64,000 bases of DNA, from the NCBI RefSeq assembly GCF_030159895.1, contig NZ_BSNI01000001.1:336663-400662 (forward strand). The letters are read 5' to 3'. This DNA comes from Maritalea porphyrae (GTDB lineage: Bacteria; Pseudomonadota; Alphaproteobacteria; Rhizobiales; Devosiaceae). The stretch's first letter is position 1; the number at the start of each line of letters is the position of its first letter. Both the position numbers and the translations under genes were made by a program. A model generated the notes under the pieces. That model saw only the letters and a list, made by a program, of their open reading frames with translations, was not told where the DNA came from and searched no databases. Below are positions 1 through 9,117 of this stretch, piece after piece.

Positions 1-1154
1 ATGGCTTCGCCAACAGACTTCATAGCCGTGGTTAGACGGTCGTCAGCGCCTGGGAATTTCTCAAAAGCGAAACGTGGGATTTTGGTGACCACATAGTCGA
101 TTGATGGTTCAAACGAAGCTGGCGTTGCGCCGCCCGTAATGTCGTTTTCCAGCTCATCCAAAGTGTAGCCGACCGCCAAACGCGCAGCCACTTTTGCAAT
201 TGGAAAGCCAGTTGCTTTGGACGCAAGGGCAGATGAGCGCGATACACGCGGGTTCATTTCAATAACGATGAGGCGGCCATTTTCAGGGTTCACGGAGAAC
301 TGAACGTTTGAACCGCCTGTTTCCACACCAATTTCGCGCAGTACCGCCAGAGAGGCGTCGCGCATAATTTGGTACTCTTTATCGGTCAGGGTAAGGGCCG
401 GGGCCACAGTGATGCTGTCGCCGGTGTGCACGCCCATTGGATCGATATTTTCAATCGAACAGATGATGATGCAGTTGTCCTTCTTATCGCGGACAACTTC
501 CATCTCATATTCTTTCCAGCCGATGATGCTTTCTTCTACCAACACTTCATTGGTTGGTGAGGCATCGATGCCGCTTTCGATGATGGAGATGTATTCTTCG
601 CGGTTGTAAGCAACGCCACCGCCGGTGCCGCCCATGGTGAATGATGGGCGAATAATGGCGGGCAGACCAACAAATTCGAGCGCCTCAAGTGCCTCGGTCA
701 AGTTGTGGGCGAGCATGGATTTCGGTGTTTCAAGACCAATCTTATCCATTGCAGCGCGGAACAATTCGCGGTCCTCAGCTTTATCGATTGCTTCCGCTGT
801 CGCGCCGATCATCTCGACATTGTATTTGTCGAGGACGCCCATTTTGCGAAGCGAGAGGGCACAGTTCAGCGCCGTTTGACCACCCATTGTTGGGAGCAAG
901 GCATCTGGACGTTCTTTCTCGATGATCTTGGCCACAACTTCTGGCGTAATTGGCTCCATATATGTCGCGTCTGCAAGATCAGGGTCCGTCATGATCGTTG
1001 CGGGGTTGGAGTTCACCAAGATGACGCGATAGCCTTCTGCTTTTAGCGCCTTACAGGCTTGTGTGCCTGAGTAGTCAAATTCACATGCTTGGCCAATAAT
1101 AATTGGGCCAGCGCCGATGATCAGGATGGAGGAAATATCTTCGCGTTTAGGCAT
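1..1154 (-). CDS. carB: Carbamoyl-phosphate synthase large subunit, N-terminal part (runs off window)
   Basis: Makes carbamoyl phosphate from bicarbonate, ATP and ammonia delivered by CarA, for pyrimidine and arginine synthesis. The frame starts at the ATG on 1154-1152 ([20 protein letters not shown]) and stays open for about 384 codons to the window edge, so the 3' part lies outside. The first ATP-grasp half is visible: the glycine-rich [17 protein letters not shown] start, the [11 protein letters not shown] segment and, near the edge, the KSVGEA motif. Family proteins are about 1,070-1,160 residues, so roughly a third is present. carA lies 11.7 kb away on the same strand, so the subunits are not co-transcribed here. 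Confidence 0.97.
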   Translation of the reverse strand, partial: MPKREDISSILIIGAGPIIIGQACEFDYSGTQACKALKAEGYRVILVNSNPATIMTDPDLADATYMEPITPEVVAKIIEKERPDALLPTMGGQTALNCALSLRKMGVLDKYNVEMIGATAEAIDKAEDRELFRAAMDKIGLETPKSMLAHNLTEALEALEFVGLPAIIRPSFTMGGTGGGVAYNREEYISIIESGIDASPTNEVLVEESIIGWKEYEMEVVRDKKDNCIIICSIENIDPMGVHTGDSITVAPALTLTDKEYQIMRDASLAVLREIGVETGGSNVQFSVNPENGRLIVIEMNPRVSRSSALASKATGFPIAKVAARLAVGYTLDELENDITGGATPASFEPSIDYVVTKIPRFAFEKFPGADDRLTTAMKSVGEA

Positions 1155-1308
1155 GTCGTCACTTCTCAGCAGGGCACAAACGAACGGCGGGGAGGCGCGG
1201 TTCGCGTGGCGATTCATCTCATATGTGGCTGAGAGCGCGTTTTAGGGCGAAAAGTGCAAAAGGGAAACCCCTCAAACCAATAAAAATGCGCTTTTCAAGA
1301 ATATGATC

Positions 1309-2202
1309 TCAGTTTGCGTTAATTGGCGGCTTTTTTGACCTGAAAATCATGTCCTTGGAGGCAACGATGGCGCCGAGCGTTATCAATAGGCAAGCGGCGC
1401 CAACGGCCCATGTGAACTGGGCAAAGCCAAAGAGGATCAGAATGAGTGTTGAAAGTAGCGGTGCCGAATAGGAGGCTGCACCCAAGATTTGGATGTCACC
1501 ATGTTTGACGCCGTGATCCCACACGTAGAATGCAAGTCCAAGCGGACCGAGGCCCAGACCGATTACGGCGACCCACTGCCATATGTTTTCGGGCCAAATG
1601 GTTGTTTCCCACAAAAGGTGACCGCCAAGTGACAATATTGCGGTGGCAGCACAAAAGCCGGTTACGGCATCTGTGGGCACGTGGGCAAATCGACGAGAGA
1701 GAACCGAATAGGAAGACCAAGCAAGGGCTGCCAGTACGGCCATGAAATAGCCGAAGGCAAATTCGGTTTTAAATGAAAACCCTTGACCGCCCGTGACGAT
1801 GAGTGCAGCGCCGCCAAGGCCAAGAACGCATCCAACAATATGCTGCCACTTTAGATGCTCGCCTGGCAAAAGGGATGAAAACAGCACGATAAGCAGCGGC
1901 CAAAGATAGCCGATCAGGCTGGCGTCGATTGTTGGGGCGTTGCGAAGGGCGGTGAAATAGAAAAGGTGATATCCAAATAATCCAGCGACACCTAGCAACC
2001 ACGCCTTGGCGGGCTGGCGCAGCTTTTTGATTGATGCTGGGTGCTTGATCCATTTGGCCATGCCCACAAGCGTGCCAACTGTGAATGCCATTGCGTTCAG
2101 TTGGAATGGTGGGATGTTGCCACTAGCTGCCGTGCAGAGCGCTAGAAATGACCAAAGCAGAATGGCGCCAGCGCCGATCAAAGTCGACAGATTGCGAGAC
2201 AT
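1309..2202 (-). CDS. EamA/DMT-family exporter, YddG-like
   Basis: An inner-membrane protein of 297 residues with about ten hydrophobic segments in two EamA repeats. The stretches LIGYLWPLLIVLFSSLL and HGDIQILGAASYSAPLLST resemble the conserved parts of YddG-type aromatic amino acid exporters, so efflux of amino acids or related metabolites is the likely role; the substrate is inferred. The start codon overlaps the stop of the upstream GST gene by one base (TAATG), pointing to translational coupling in a two-gene operon. No unusual features are seen. Confidence 0.85.
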   Translation of the reverse strand: MSRNLSTLIGAGAILLWSFLALCTAASGNIPPFQLNAMAFTVGTLVGMAKWIKHPASIKKLRQPAKAWLLGVAGLFGYHLFYFTALRNAPTIDASLIGYLWPLLIVLFSSLLPGEHLKWQHIVGCVLGLGGAALIVTGGQGFSFKTEFAFGYFMAVLAALAWSSYSVLSRRFAHVPTDAVTGFCAATAILSLGGHLLWETTIWPENIWQWVAVIGLGLGPLGLAFYVWDHGVKHGDIQILGAASYSAPLLSTLILILFGFAQFTWAVGAACLLITLGAIVASKDMIFRSKKPPINAN

Positions 2203-2798
2203 TATTGCGGCTCAGTTTGGCGCATGGATGGACGGTTTGAAAACTCTTCGTACCATGCGGAAAGTTCGGGATACGGCTCTAGCCAATGCTTTTTGCTCAA
2301 GCGGAAATTAAGATAGCCGATGGCGGCACCGAGTCCAATTTGCGCAGTGGAAATCTCGCCTTGGATTTGGTCAAGTTCGTTGTTTAATTGAGAAAGTGAT
2401 CTGTCAATCGCGCAGCCCCAGCGGTTGATCCACATATCGTAATGCTTTTCCGGCGGTTTGCGAAACTCGTGTACGAGGCCGAGGGCGCTGTCCAAAATGC
2501 CATCAATCATTGCTTCGTGCCGACGCATAGCCCAATGCTTGGGCCCACTCTCCGCCATCAATTGCGGCCCATCGCCAATAGAATCGAAATATGCGCAAAT
2601 GACGGGGCTGTCGAAAAGGGTTTTACCTTCGCCATAGATAAGGCATGGGATTTTGCCCAGCGGATTGATGTGATTGAGTTTTTCTGGCTCATCAACGGGG
2701 TTGACGTGGACTTCCTCTATTCCTTCGATGCCCTTTTCAATCGCTGTGATACGGCATTTGCGGGCATAAGGAGAGGCGTGCGAGACCAGTAGCTTCAT
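2202..2798 (-). CDS. Glutathione S-transferase family protein
   Basis: A soluble protein of 198 residues with an N-terminal thioredoxin-like GST domain (LLVSHASPYARKCRI, then NPLGKIPCLIYGEG and the DSPVICAYFD glutathione-site region) and a helical C-terminal domain. It resembles the YibF-type bacterial GSTs. The SPYARKCR motif supplies the usual serine and arginine near the glutathione thiol. It is coupled to the downstream DMT exporter, which may fit conjugation or detoxification followed by export, but that link is only inference from position. Confidence 0.85.
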   Translation of the reverse strand: MKLLVSHASPYARKCRITAIEKGIEGIEEVHVNPVDEPEKLNHINPLGKIPCLIYGEGKTLFDSPVICAYFDSIGDGPQLMAESGPKHWAMRRHEAMIDGILDSALGLVHEFRKPPEKHYDMWINRWGCAIDRSLSQLNNELDQIQGEISTAQIGLGAAIGYLNFRLSKKHWLEPYPELSAWYEEFSNRPSMRQTEPQ

Positions 2799-2858
2799 TG
2801 GATGTTTCCCAGAACAGGTAGGTGCAGGAAATGCAGCTTAGTCTGTTTGGTTAGCTTT

Positions 2859-2975
2859 TCAACTGCTTTTGTTTGAATGCTTTTGCTGTAGTGATACCCA
2901 CCAGAGCGATGCTACGCCCATGAAGAAAACGCCCAGACTTCCCAGAAATATCCCGATTGTTGCAAGGTTGTTCAT
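2859..2975 (-). CDS. Candidate 38-residue single-pass membrane peptide
   Basis: A short open frame (MNNLATIGIFLGSLGVFFMG at its start, ending NKSS) encodes one strongly hydrophobic segment, residues 4-29, followed by a short hydrophilic tail with two lysines. A GGAGA Shine-Dalgarno element sits 7 bases before the ATG on 2975-2973; an alternative ATG lies two codons upstream. A TTGACG element on 3055-3050 could be the -35 of its own promoter, with a poor -10. I do not recognise a family. Similar one-helix proteins often associate with membrane complexes, but no partner is evident here. It lies alone between a GST gene and a GNAT gene. Confidence 0.5.
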   Translation of the reverse strand: MNNLATIGIFLGSLGVFFMGVASLWWVSLQQKHSNKSS

Positions 2976-3081
2976 ATGCATTCTCCATTTGCCTGAACTG
3001 TTGGTATTGCAGCAGGGTTACTTGGAATAGCTAATACCGCAATGACGTGCGTCAATTCCTTAATTGGCGTGGTGCCAGCAC

Positions 3082-3546
3082 TTAAAATTGTAGCTTGAAT
3101 CCCTCATGTGTGGCTTCAAATCCCAGCTTTTCATAGAATTTATGCGCTTCTGGTCTGGTCTTTGATGAGGTCAGCTGGACCATGCGTGCGCCATTTTGTT
3201 TGGCGTTTTCAATCGCCCATATGATCATTTCAGATCCTAGTCCCTTGCCCCGATGGTCGGCTCGAATATGTACGCCTTCAAGTTGTGCCCGCGATTTACC
3301 GCGTCCAGCGAGGCTATGCAGAATATTGATTTGCATGCAGCCAACTGGCTCGTCGTTGAGTTCGGCAATGATGTAAGAATTGCTCGGGTCTTTTTCGATC
3401 ACATCCCATGCGCGCTGATATTCGGGCGCATCCGCTTGATTGGCATCATCGACGATCTTTCGGCCCGGTGCATTGCCGCCAATGGAAAGGGCGAGAATGG
3501 TGGCGATATCATTGCGTGTGGCGTGACGGAATTTGAGGCGCGACAT
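3082..3546 (-). CDS. GNAT-family N-acetyltransferase
   Basis: A 154-residue acetyltransferase. The acetyl-CoA pyrophosphate loop is visible as the RADHRGKGLGSEM segment, followed by IIWAIENAKQNGARMVQLT and the C-terminal AHKFYEKLGFEA motif typical of the fold. The start chosen is the ATG on 3546-3544 (MSRLKFRHATRND) because CTGGAG lies 5 bases upstream; a longer frame reading upstream has no such site. The substrate cannot be told from sequence. It appears to be a single-gene unit. Confidence 0.85.
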   Translation of the reverse strand: MSRLKFRHATRNDIATILALSIGGNAPGRKIVDDANQADAPEYQRAWDVIEKDPSNSYIIAELNDEPVGCMQINILHSLAGRGKSRAQLEGVHIRADHRGKGLGSEMIIWAIENAKQNGARMVQLTSSKTRPEAHKFYEKLGFEATHEGFKLQF

Positions 3547-3687
3547 GGGAACTCCAGAACATGCGGACATTTGCGCGCAACATATTGCACACCGCAAACT
3601 GGGGCAACTCACATGGCGGTGAGAACCTTTTTGGAATTAGGGGCACCAAACTGTCTCAAATATGAGACTCAGGGTGTGGACAAGGCG

Positions 3688-4650
3688 TTAGTTTGCTGAA
3701 ATTTCGAGACGTTGCATGCGCCGATACATGGTGGCACGAGAAATGCCGAGCTGTTTGGCGGCAAGCGATACGTTACCCTTCGAGCGCGCAAGGGCACGTC
3801 GCAATTCTGACTTTTCAGCGTTCTTCAAGCTGGCTTGTTGTTGCGAGGTTCCACCCAGAAGATCGGCAAGTGGGCGCGGATCAGCGATAATGTCATCGGT
3901 CAGATCAAACGCTTTGCGGGCATGCCGGTTTGCGCCAATTACCAATTCGTCCTGATCAACGGCGAGCAGCGCTGCCGCATTCAAGTCTTCGGTTGGGGCC
4001 ATGACAACCCGCGCATCTTTGAACGAAGCGCGGAAATAATCCTGCTCAATTCTATGCGCGGTGTCAGCAACCACTTTGCCAAACACGTTGGCAAAACCGC
4101 TGGTCAAATCGCTTCGGCAAGATGAAACATCCAGCACAGCGATCATCTTTCCCTCATCGTCAAATACCGGAGCGCCCATGCAGCTCATCACGGTGTTTTG
4201 GCTCTTAAAATGTTGATCTCTATGAATAACCACTGGGCGTTGCTCGGCAGCGCATGTGCCGATGCCATTGGTGCCTTGGCGGGCTTCGCTCCATAGAGCG
4301 CCGCTTGTTAATCCCCAGCCATCAAAGACCATTTTGTCCCCGTCTTGGGATTGGCTGGCGATGATGAGGCCATCCATATCCGAGAGGACAACACAGCAAC
4401 CCGATTTGTCGACTGTTTTGAATAGTTTTTGTAAGGTTGGTTCTGCAACGTGCAGCAAAAAGTCTAGCTGTTCACGCGCCTGTCGCAGGGCTTGTTCGGA
4501 GACTTGATCAGCGCGGCGTTGCTGTTCTGGCGTCAGGCCATAGTGCAGCATGGACCGGCGCCAAGAGGCGGCTAAACCTGATCGTGCTGCTGATTGCTTT
4601 TTCTCCACAATCGAACGTACGTAATCCGCATGACTGATATTTGTCGCCAT
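3688..4650 (-). CDS. AcoR-like GAF-Fis transcriptional regulator lacking the AAA+ domain
   Basis: A 320-residue regulator. The N-terminal half matches the sensor region of AcoR-type activators (SWRRSMLHYGL, then a GAF domain with GCCVVLSDMDG, GTNGIGTC and HFKSQNTVMSCMGAPV). A short PAS-like stretch follows (LLAVDQDELVIGANRHARKA) and the last 45 residues are a Fis-type helix-turn-helix (GNVSLAAKQLGISRATMYRR). The sigma-54 interacting AAA+ domain that normally sits between GAF and Fis is absent, so it probably does not activate sigma-54 promoters. The start is the ATG on 4650-4648 behind GGGAGGAC. It is divergent from an aldehyde dehydrogenase gene, its likely target. The sensed ligand is unknown. 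Confidence 0.85.
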   Translation of the reverse strand: MATNISHADYVRSIVEKKQSAARSGLAASWRRSMLHYGLTPEQQRRADQVSEQALRQAREQLDFLLHVAEPTLQKLFKTVDKSGCCVVLSDMDGLIIASQSQDGDKMVFDGWGLTSGALWSEARQGTNGIGTCAAEQRPVVIHRDQHFKSQNTVMSCMGAPVFDDEGKMIAVLDVSSCRSDLTSGFANVFGKVVADTAHRIEQDYFRASFKDARVVMAPTEDLNAAALLAVDQDELVIGANRHARKAFDLTDDIIADPRPLADLLGGTSQQQASLKNAEKSELRRALARSKGNVSLAAKQLGISRATMYRRMQRLEISAN

Positions 4651-4873
4651 AATAGTCCTCCCAATTTTGAGAATAGCACAGCATTTTTTTTCGACATAGA
4701 GGGGGAAGCTGCGTAGGGCGCTTGCGATTTGGTGGTCGAAGTCGAATATCGGTCGTTTATGTCGCGATTGTGAGACAGGTCGGACCCGGAAGCTGTCCGC
4801 CGCCCAGTGACAGCAGGCGTCTCGTGCATTCATCTTTTTGATACGCCGCAAATGGCGGAATGAGGAGGATACA
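4651..4873. promoter_or_regulatory. Divergent control region, GAF-Fis regulator / aldehyde dehydrogenase
   Basis: These 223 bases separate two divergent genes. An inverted pair GACAG (4774-4778) and CTGTC (4793-4797) with 14 bases between could be a regulator site. GAGGAGGA ends 3 bases before the dehydrogenase ATG on 4874. No convincing -24/-12 (TGGCAC-N5-TTGC) element is seen, in keeping with the loss of the AAA+ domain from the regulator. Confidence 0.35.
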
Positions 4874-6391
4874 ATGAACAAGATCGACATTACGCGCTCA
4901 GCATCGCGAATTTACAAAGAGAAATACGGCAACTTCATCAATGGTGAATTTGTTGAGCCAAAGTCGGGCAAGTATTTTGCAAACACGTCACCAGTAAATG
5001 GGCAGGTGATTTGTGAAATTGCACGTTCAAATGAAGCCGACATTGAAGCGGCGCTGGACGCTGCGCACGCAGCCAAAGATGCTTGGGGGCGCACAAGCCA
5101 AGCCGAACGGGCTGTGATGCTCAACAAAATTGCCGACATCATGGAAGACAACCTTGATTTGTTGGCGGAAGCTGAGACTTGGGACAATGGCAAGCCGATC
5201 CGCGAAACGACTGCTGCGGATATGCCATTGGCAATTGACCATTTCCGCTATTTTGCTGGTGTCATTCGCGCGCAGGAAGGTTCTATCGCAGAGATCGACA
5301 ATGACACAATGGCATACCATTTCCATGAGCCGCTTGGTGTTGTTGGGCAAATTATCCCTTGGAACTTCCCGATTCTGATGGCGACTTGGAAGCTCGCCCC
5401 AGCGCTTGCAGCAGGCAACTGTGTGGTGTTGAAACCAGCAGAGCAAACACCTGCCTCCATCATGATTTTGATGGAGTTGATTGCCGATGTGCTGCCAAAA
5501 GGCGTTGTAAATGTGGTCAATGGTTTTGGTTTGGAAGCGGGTAAGCCGCTGGCCTCGAGCAAACGCATTGCAAAGATTGCGTTTACTGGCGAGACAACAA
5601 CCGGTCGGTTGATTATGCAATATGCCAGCCAAAACCTTATCCCGGTTACGCTTGAGCTTGGTGGCAAATCGCCGAACATCTTTTTTGAAGATGTGACCCG
5701 TGAAGATGATGATTTCTTCGATAAAGCAATTGAAGGTTTTGTGATGTTTGCGCTGAACCAAGGTGAGGTTTGCACCTGCCCAAGCCGTGCGCTGATTCAC
5801 GAAAACATCTACGATGAGTTTATGGAACGCGCACTAAAACGCGTGAACGCCATCGTGCAGGGTAGCCCACTTGATTCAGCGACAATGATTGGTGCGCAAG
5901 CTTCATCGGAACAGCTCGAGAAGATCCTTTCATATCTTGATATTGGTAAGCAAGAAGGTGCTGAGGTGCTTGCAGGCGGCAACGAAGCCAAATTGGGTGG
6001 CGACCTTGAGAATGGTTACTACGTTCAGCCAACTGTCTTTAAGGGCAACAACAAGATGCGGATTTTCCAAGAAGAAATCTTTGGTCCGGTTGTTTCTGTA
6101 ACGACCTTTAAGGACAATGACGAAGCCCTTTCGATTGCGAATGACACCCTTTATGGCCTTGGCGCCGGGGTGTGGAGCCGTGATGCCAACACTTGTTACC
6201 GCTTTGGTCGTGCTATTCAGGCGGGCCGGGTTTGGACAAACTGCTATCACGCTTACCCTGCGCACGCGGCATTTGGCGGATATAAGCAGTCGGGCATTGG
6301 TCGTGAAAACCATCTCAAGATGCTTGACCACTATCAACAAACCAAAAATATGTTGGTCAGCTATGCGCCTCAGAAGCTAGGATTCTTTTGA
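4874..6391 (+). CDS. NAD-dependent aldehyde dehydrogenase (ExaC/AcoD type)
   Basis: Oxidises an aldehyde, probably acetaldehyde or another short aldehyde, to the acid with NAD. It is a 505-residue cytoplasmic enzyme. Catalytic residues by count: Asn164 in IIPWNFP, Glu261 in TLELGGKSP and the nucleophile Cys300 in [11 protein letters not shown]; this GEVCTCPS variant is typical of the ExaC/AcoD/AldB group. The start is the ATG on 4874 ([10 protein letters not shown]) behind a strong GAGGAGGA site; a frame 12 codons longer has none. It is divergent from the GAF-Fis regulator and followed by a DUF779 gene that commonly accompanies this enzyme group. Ethanol or acetoin breakdown is the likely setting, by inference. 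Confidence 0.93.
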   Translation: MNKIDITRSASRIYKEKYGNFINGEFVEPKSGKYFANTSPVNGQVICEIARSNEADIEAALDAAHAAKDAWGRTSQAERAVMLNKIADIMEDNLDLLAEAETWDNGKPIRETTAADMPLAIDHFRYFAGVIRAQEGSIAEIDNDTMAYHFHEPLGVVGQIIPWNFPILMATWKLAPALAAGNCVVLKPAEQTPASIMILMELIADVLPKGVVNVVNGFGLEAGKPLASSKRIAKIAFTGETTTGRLIMQYASQNLIPVTLELGGKSPNIFFEDVTREDDDFFDKAIEGFVMFALNQGEVCTCPSRALIHENIYDEFMERALKRVNAIVQGSPLDSATMIGAQASSEQLEKILSYLDIGKQEGAEVLAGGNEAKLGGDLENGYYVQPTVFKGNNKMRIFQEEIFGPVVSVTTFKDNDEALSIANDTLYGLGAGVWSRDANTCYRFGRAIQAGRVWTNCYHAYPAHAAFGGYKQSGIGRENHLKMLDHYQQTKNMLVSYAPQKLGFF

Positions 6392-6398
6392 TGGCAAA

Positions 6399-6429
6399 AG
6401 AGGTCGGGTTCGCCCGGCCTCTCTTTTTT
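6399..6429 (+). terminator. Intrinsic terminator between aldehyde dehydrogenase and DUF779 genes
   Basis: A 10-bp stem (6399-6408 with 6413-6422, one G-T pair) closes on a TTCG tetraloop and runs into six T residues (6424-6429). It begins 8 bases after the dehydrogenase stop codon and lies before the DUF779 gene, so expression of the latter probably depends on read-through or a separate start. Confidence 0.8.
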
Positions 6430-6444
6430 GGGGGGGGGGATGAA

Positions 6445-6783
6445 ATGAACGATAAGGTTAGCGCAACAGACGCCGCCCTGGCATTGATCGCAGAGATCAA
6501 GGCGGATCATGGTGAGATCATGTTCCATCAGTCGGGTGGTTGCTGTGATGGCTCGTCACCAATGTGTTATGCACAAGGCGACTTTCTGATCGGCGACAAT
6601 GATGTGCTGCTTGGCGAAATCGGCGGCGCACCGTTCTATATTGGTGGGGAGCAATATGAGGTGTGGAAGCACACCAGTCTAATCATTGATGTGGTGCCCG
6701 GGCGCGGCGGCATGTTTTCGCTCGATAACGGGCGAGAAAAACGTTTCCTCACCCGCTCTGAGATTTGTGCGTTGCCTGATTGA
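6445..6783 (+). CDS. DUF779 family protein
   Basis: A 112-residue cytoplasmic protein with the DUF779 signature: QSGGCCDGSSPMCY, a cysteine-rich stretch that could bind metal, then GAPFYIGGEQYEVWKH and PGRGGMFSLDNG. The family is repeatedly found next to aldehyde dehydrogenases of the upstream type; its biochemical role is not known to me. The start chosen is the ATG on 6445 (MNDKVSATDA). A run of ten G residues (6430-6439) sits just upstream and takes the place of a normal ribosome-binding site. Another ATG at 6440 is out of frame and stops after two codons. Confidence 0.85.
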   Translation: MNDKVSATDAALALIAEIKADHGEIMFHQSGGCCDGSSPMCYAQGDFLIGDNDVLLGEIGGAPFYIGGEQYEVWKHTSLIIDVVPGRGGMFSLDNGREKRFLTRSEICALPD

Positions 6784-6788
6784 TTGAA

Positions 6789-6806
6789 GAGGGGACAACT
6801 CCCCTC
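6789..6806. terminator. Stem-loop between convergent genes
   Basis: GAGGGGA (6789-6795) pairs with TCCCCTC (6800-6806) around a CAAC loop, between the convergent DUF779 and cpdB genes. Neither side has a good T-run, so it is at best a weak bidirectional terminator. Confidence 0.4.
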
Positions 6807-6815
6807 AAATCACAT

Positions 6816-8798
6816 TTAGTCGAGCTTAATCCGATACCGACCGAAGCCGCTTTCTGCTTCACCCGCATATTCAATGTCTACAGCGGTGACATCGCTCAAG
6901 TGCTCTTTCGCCTTTGGACCAGTTTCAAACAGCACCGAGGTGCCAGGTAATGGTGCGAGTGACCAGTTGCTGTCCGCACTTGGGTTGATTGTGCCTTTTT
7001 CGACGATGTAACGCACGATTACATCGCGGTTTGTATCTGGCCCAACAAAGATGATGGCATCTTCACCCAAGCCTGGGAATGAACCACCGCCGCCTGCGCG
7101 ATAGTTATTGGTTGCAACCACAAACTTTTGGTCCATATCAATTGGTTCACCATTGTAGCGCAAATCCACAATGCGGTTCGCATCTGGGTTAATCGCTTCG
7201 CCACCACGCGGTGGATATTTTGATGGTTGCGAAATATCAATTTTGTAGGTGACGCCGTCGATCACATCAAAATTGTATGATGGGAACTCGGGGTTGGCCA
7301 ATGGTTGGTCGGTTTTGCCAGGTTCTACTTGATTGAAAATGCCTGCTGAACGCTCAAGCCATTCTTTGATGCCTGCACCCGTTACCAGCACCGCCCGCAC
7401 TGTGTTTGGATAGAGATATAGGTCGGCTACGTTTTTGATGGCCACGGGACCAACCGGGACGTCAGTGTAATAGTCTGGGCCACCACGACCGCCGGCCTTA
7501 AATGGTGCCGCCGCAGATAGGATCGGCAGGCCTTCCCATTCTGTGCCACGCATCATTTGCTCGGTGTACCAGATTTGGGCTTGAGATACGATTTGAACCG
7601 ATGGGTCATCTGCCACAAGGGCAAAATAGGAATGCAATTTTGCATCAGTTTGACCAACGGCTGTGCGCACATATTCAAGGGTTTCGTCGTGGGTTTTTTG
7701 CACCGAGGCGAGAACCGCAGCATCGCTTTCCACAAGCGGATTGACCTTGCGCTCAATGCGCTCCGAAATTGGCCTTGCTTCTGAGCTATGTGAGATGATT
7801 TTCCACTCATTGCCGTCATGTTCAATCAGCAAATCGATCAAGCCCATATGCGAGCCCCAGAAGCCGGCCATCACGGCAGGCTTGCCCATCAATGTGCCTT
7901 TTGCAGTGTCGACACCTTCAATGCCGTCATATTGAGAGCTTGGGAACACATTGTGGTGATGCCCGGTGAACACAACATCAATGCCTTCAACACCTGCAAG
8001 ATAGAGCGAAGCGTTGCCCATCATGTCTGTTTGGCCTGAACCATCAATGCCAGAGTGAGATAGGGCAACGATGAGATCAGCGCCTTGTTCCTTCATCAAT
8101 GGCACATAGGCTTCTGCCGTTTGCACGATGTCACGAGTGGTGACTTTGCCGTTTAGGTGTTGGAAATCCCACACCATGATTTGCGGCGGTACAAAGCCAA
8201 TAAAGCCGATTTTGATTGGGCGTTTGTTGCCTGAACCATCGGTGATTTCCCGTTCGAGAATCTTGAATGGTGGCAGTAAGGTTTTGTCCTTGGTTGGGTC
8301 TTCACCCAAGACCGTGCCCATCACAATGTTTGCACTGACAAACGGGAAAGAGGCGCCGGCAAGTGCTTTATCCAAAAAGCTCAGGCCGTAGTTGAATTCG
8401 TGGTTGCCCACCGTTGCAATGTCGTAACCAAGCGTGTTCATGGCTTCGATCATCGGGTGTAAGTCACCTTCTTTGAAACCACGTTCATAAGCGACATAGT
8501 CGCCCATTGGGTTTCCTTGGATGAGATCTCCATTGTCGACCAACATGGAGTTCGTCGCTTCGGCGCGCACGTCATTGATGAGTGACGCAGTTCGGGCCAA
8601 GCCCATCGTGTCGTTCGGCCGATCCGCGTAGTAGTCGTAGGGGTGAATGCTCACGTGAATGTCTGTTGTTTCCATCAGACGCAAATGAGCCTGGTTATTG
8701 CTGGCCATGGCCGCAAATGGATGCATAGCGATCAATGCGCCCGCGCTTGCGGAACCCGCTAAAAAAGATCGCCGAGATATAGAGTTGAGTAGTGACAT
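6816..8798 (-). CDS. cpdB: 2',3'-cyclic-nucleotide 2'-phosphodiesterase / 3'-nucleotidase, periplasmic
   Basis: Hydrolyses 2',3'-cyclic nucleotides and 3'-nucleotides in the periplasm, salvaging nucleosides and phosphate. It is 660 residues, normal for CpdB. The N-terminus is a twin-arginine signal ([20 protein letters not shown], ending near AMASN), implying Tat export of the folded metal enzyme. The metallophosphatase motifs follow in order: [39 protein letters not shown] and TGHHHNVFP. The C-terminal 5'-nucleotidase domain includes [20 protein letters not shown] and [13 protein letters not shown]. It is a single-gene unit with a long leader. E. coli CpdB uses Sec export, so the Tat signal is a lineage difference. 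Confidence 0.93.
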   Translation of the reverse strand: MSLLNSISRRSFLAGSASAGALIAMHPFAAMASNNQAHLRLMETTDIHVSIHPYDYYADRPNDTMGLARTASLINDVRAEATNSMLVDNGDLIQGNPMGDYVAYERGFKEGDLHPMIEAMNTLGYDIATVGNHEFNYGLSFLDKALAGASFPFVSANIVMGTVLGEDPTKDKTLLPPFKILEREITDGSGNKRPIKIGFIGFVPPQIMVWDFQHLNGKVTTRDIVQTAEAYVPLMKEQGADLIVALSHSGIDGSGQTDMMGNASLYLAGVEGIDVVFTGHHHNVFPSSQYDGIEGVDTAKGTLMGKPAVMAGFWGSHMGLIDLLIEHDGNEWKIISHSSEARPISERIERKVNPLVESDAAVLASVQKTHDETLEYVRTAVGQTDAKLHSYFALVADDPSVQIVSQAQIWYTEQMMRGTEWEGLPILSAAAPFKAGGRGGPDYYTDVPVGPVAIKNVADLYLYPNTVRAVLVTGAGIKEWLERSAGIFNQVEPGKTDQPLANPEFPSYNFDVIDGVTYKIDISQPSKYPPRGGEAINPDANRIVDLRYNGEPIDMDQKFVVATNNYRAGGGGSFPGLGEDAIIFVGPDTNRDVIVRYIVEKGTINPSADSNWSLAPLPGTSVLFETGPKAKEHLSDVTAVDIEYAGEAESGFGRYRIKLD

Positions 8799-9071
8799 TA
8801 TAGTCCTCCGCTTATGCCTTTTGAAAATCTGTGCGGTTGGTTCGGCGCACTTATGGGTGGGGCAGAAAAATGGGATTGCTCGGACGCTATTATTTGCGTC
8901 TCGCCACCTATTGGTCGCAGAAGATTTGCGCGACCAGCGGAGTGTGTCATATTTAGACCGAATGGTAAAATATTTTTACAGCGCATGTGTATATCCCCTT
9001 GTTGCGGGGCGTTTCTATTTTGGAAATGTTGCGCTTTGTGGGCATTTTCGCGACAGTTTTGTGAAAATGAT
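8799..9071 (-). other. Intergenic leader region upstream of cpdB with several stem-loops
   Basis: No convincing gene is seen in the 319-base gap between cpdB and the cupin gene. Read in the cpdB direction it can form three simple stems: 8995-8998 with 9006-9009 (CCCC/GGGG), 8912-8918 with 8930-8936 (7 bp, TGGTCGC/GCGACCA) and 8883-8887 with 8896-8900 (5 bp). Whether they are transcribed is unknown. CTCCGC near 8808 probably contains the ribosome-binding site for cpdB on the minus strand (GCGGAG). Confidence 0.3.
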
Positions 9072-9103
9072 CCAAGCAAGAACGAGGGGTTGTTCTTGCT
9101 TGG
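9072..9103 (-). terminator. Terminator hairpin after the cupin gene
   Basis: A perfect 12-bp inverted repeat (9072-9083 with 9092-9103; CCAAGCAAGAAC and its complement) with an 8-base loop starts 15 bases after the cupin stop codon. The following minus-strand bases, ATCATTTTC, make a weak U-tract. Best read as the cupin terminator. Confidence 0.65.
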
Positions 9104-9117
9104 AGTGTTGCCGCTGT

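Noticed and set aside
4651-4873. A sigma-54 promoter in front of the aldehyde dehydrogenase.
   Set aside because: No GG-N10-GC pair with the expected flanks was found, and the divergent regulator lacks the AAA+ domain.
5027-5800. A 257-codon open frame antisense to the aldehyde dehydrogenase gene.
   Set aside because: It mirrors the codon structure of a well-supported gene, has no recognisable domain and no ribosome-binding site.
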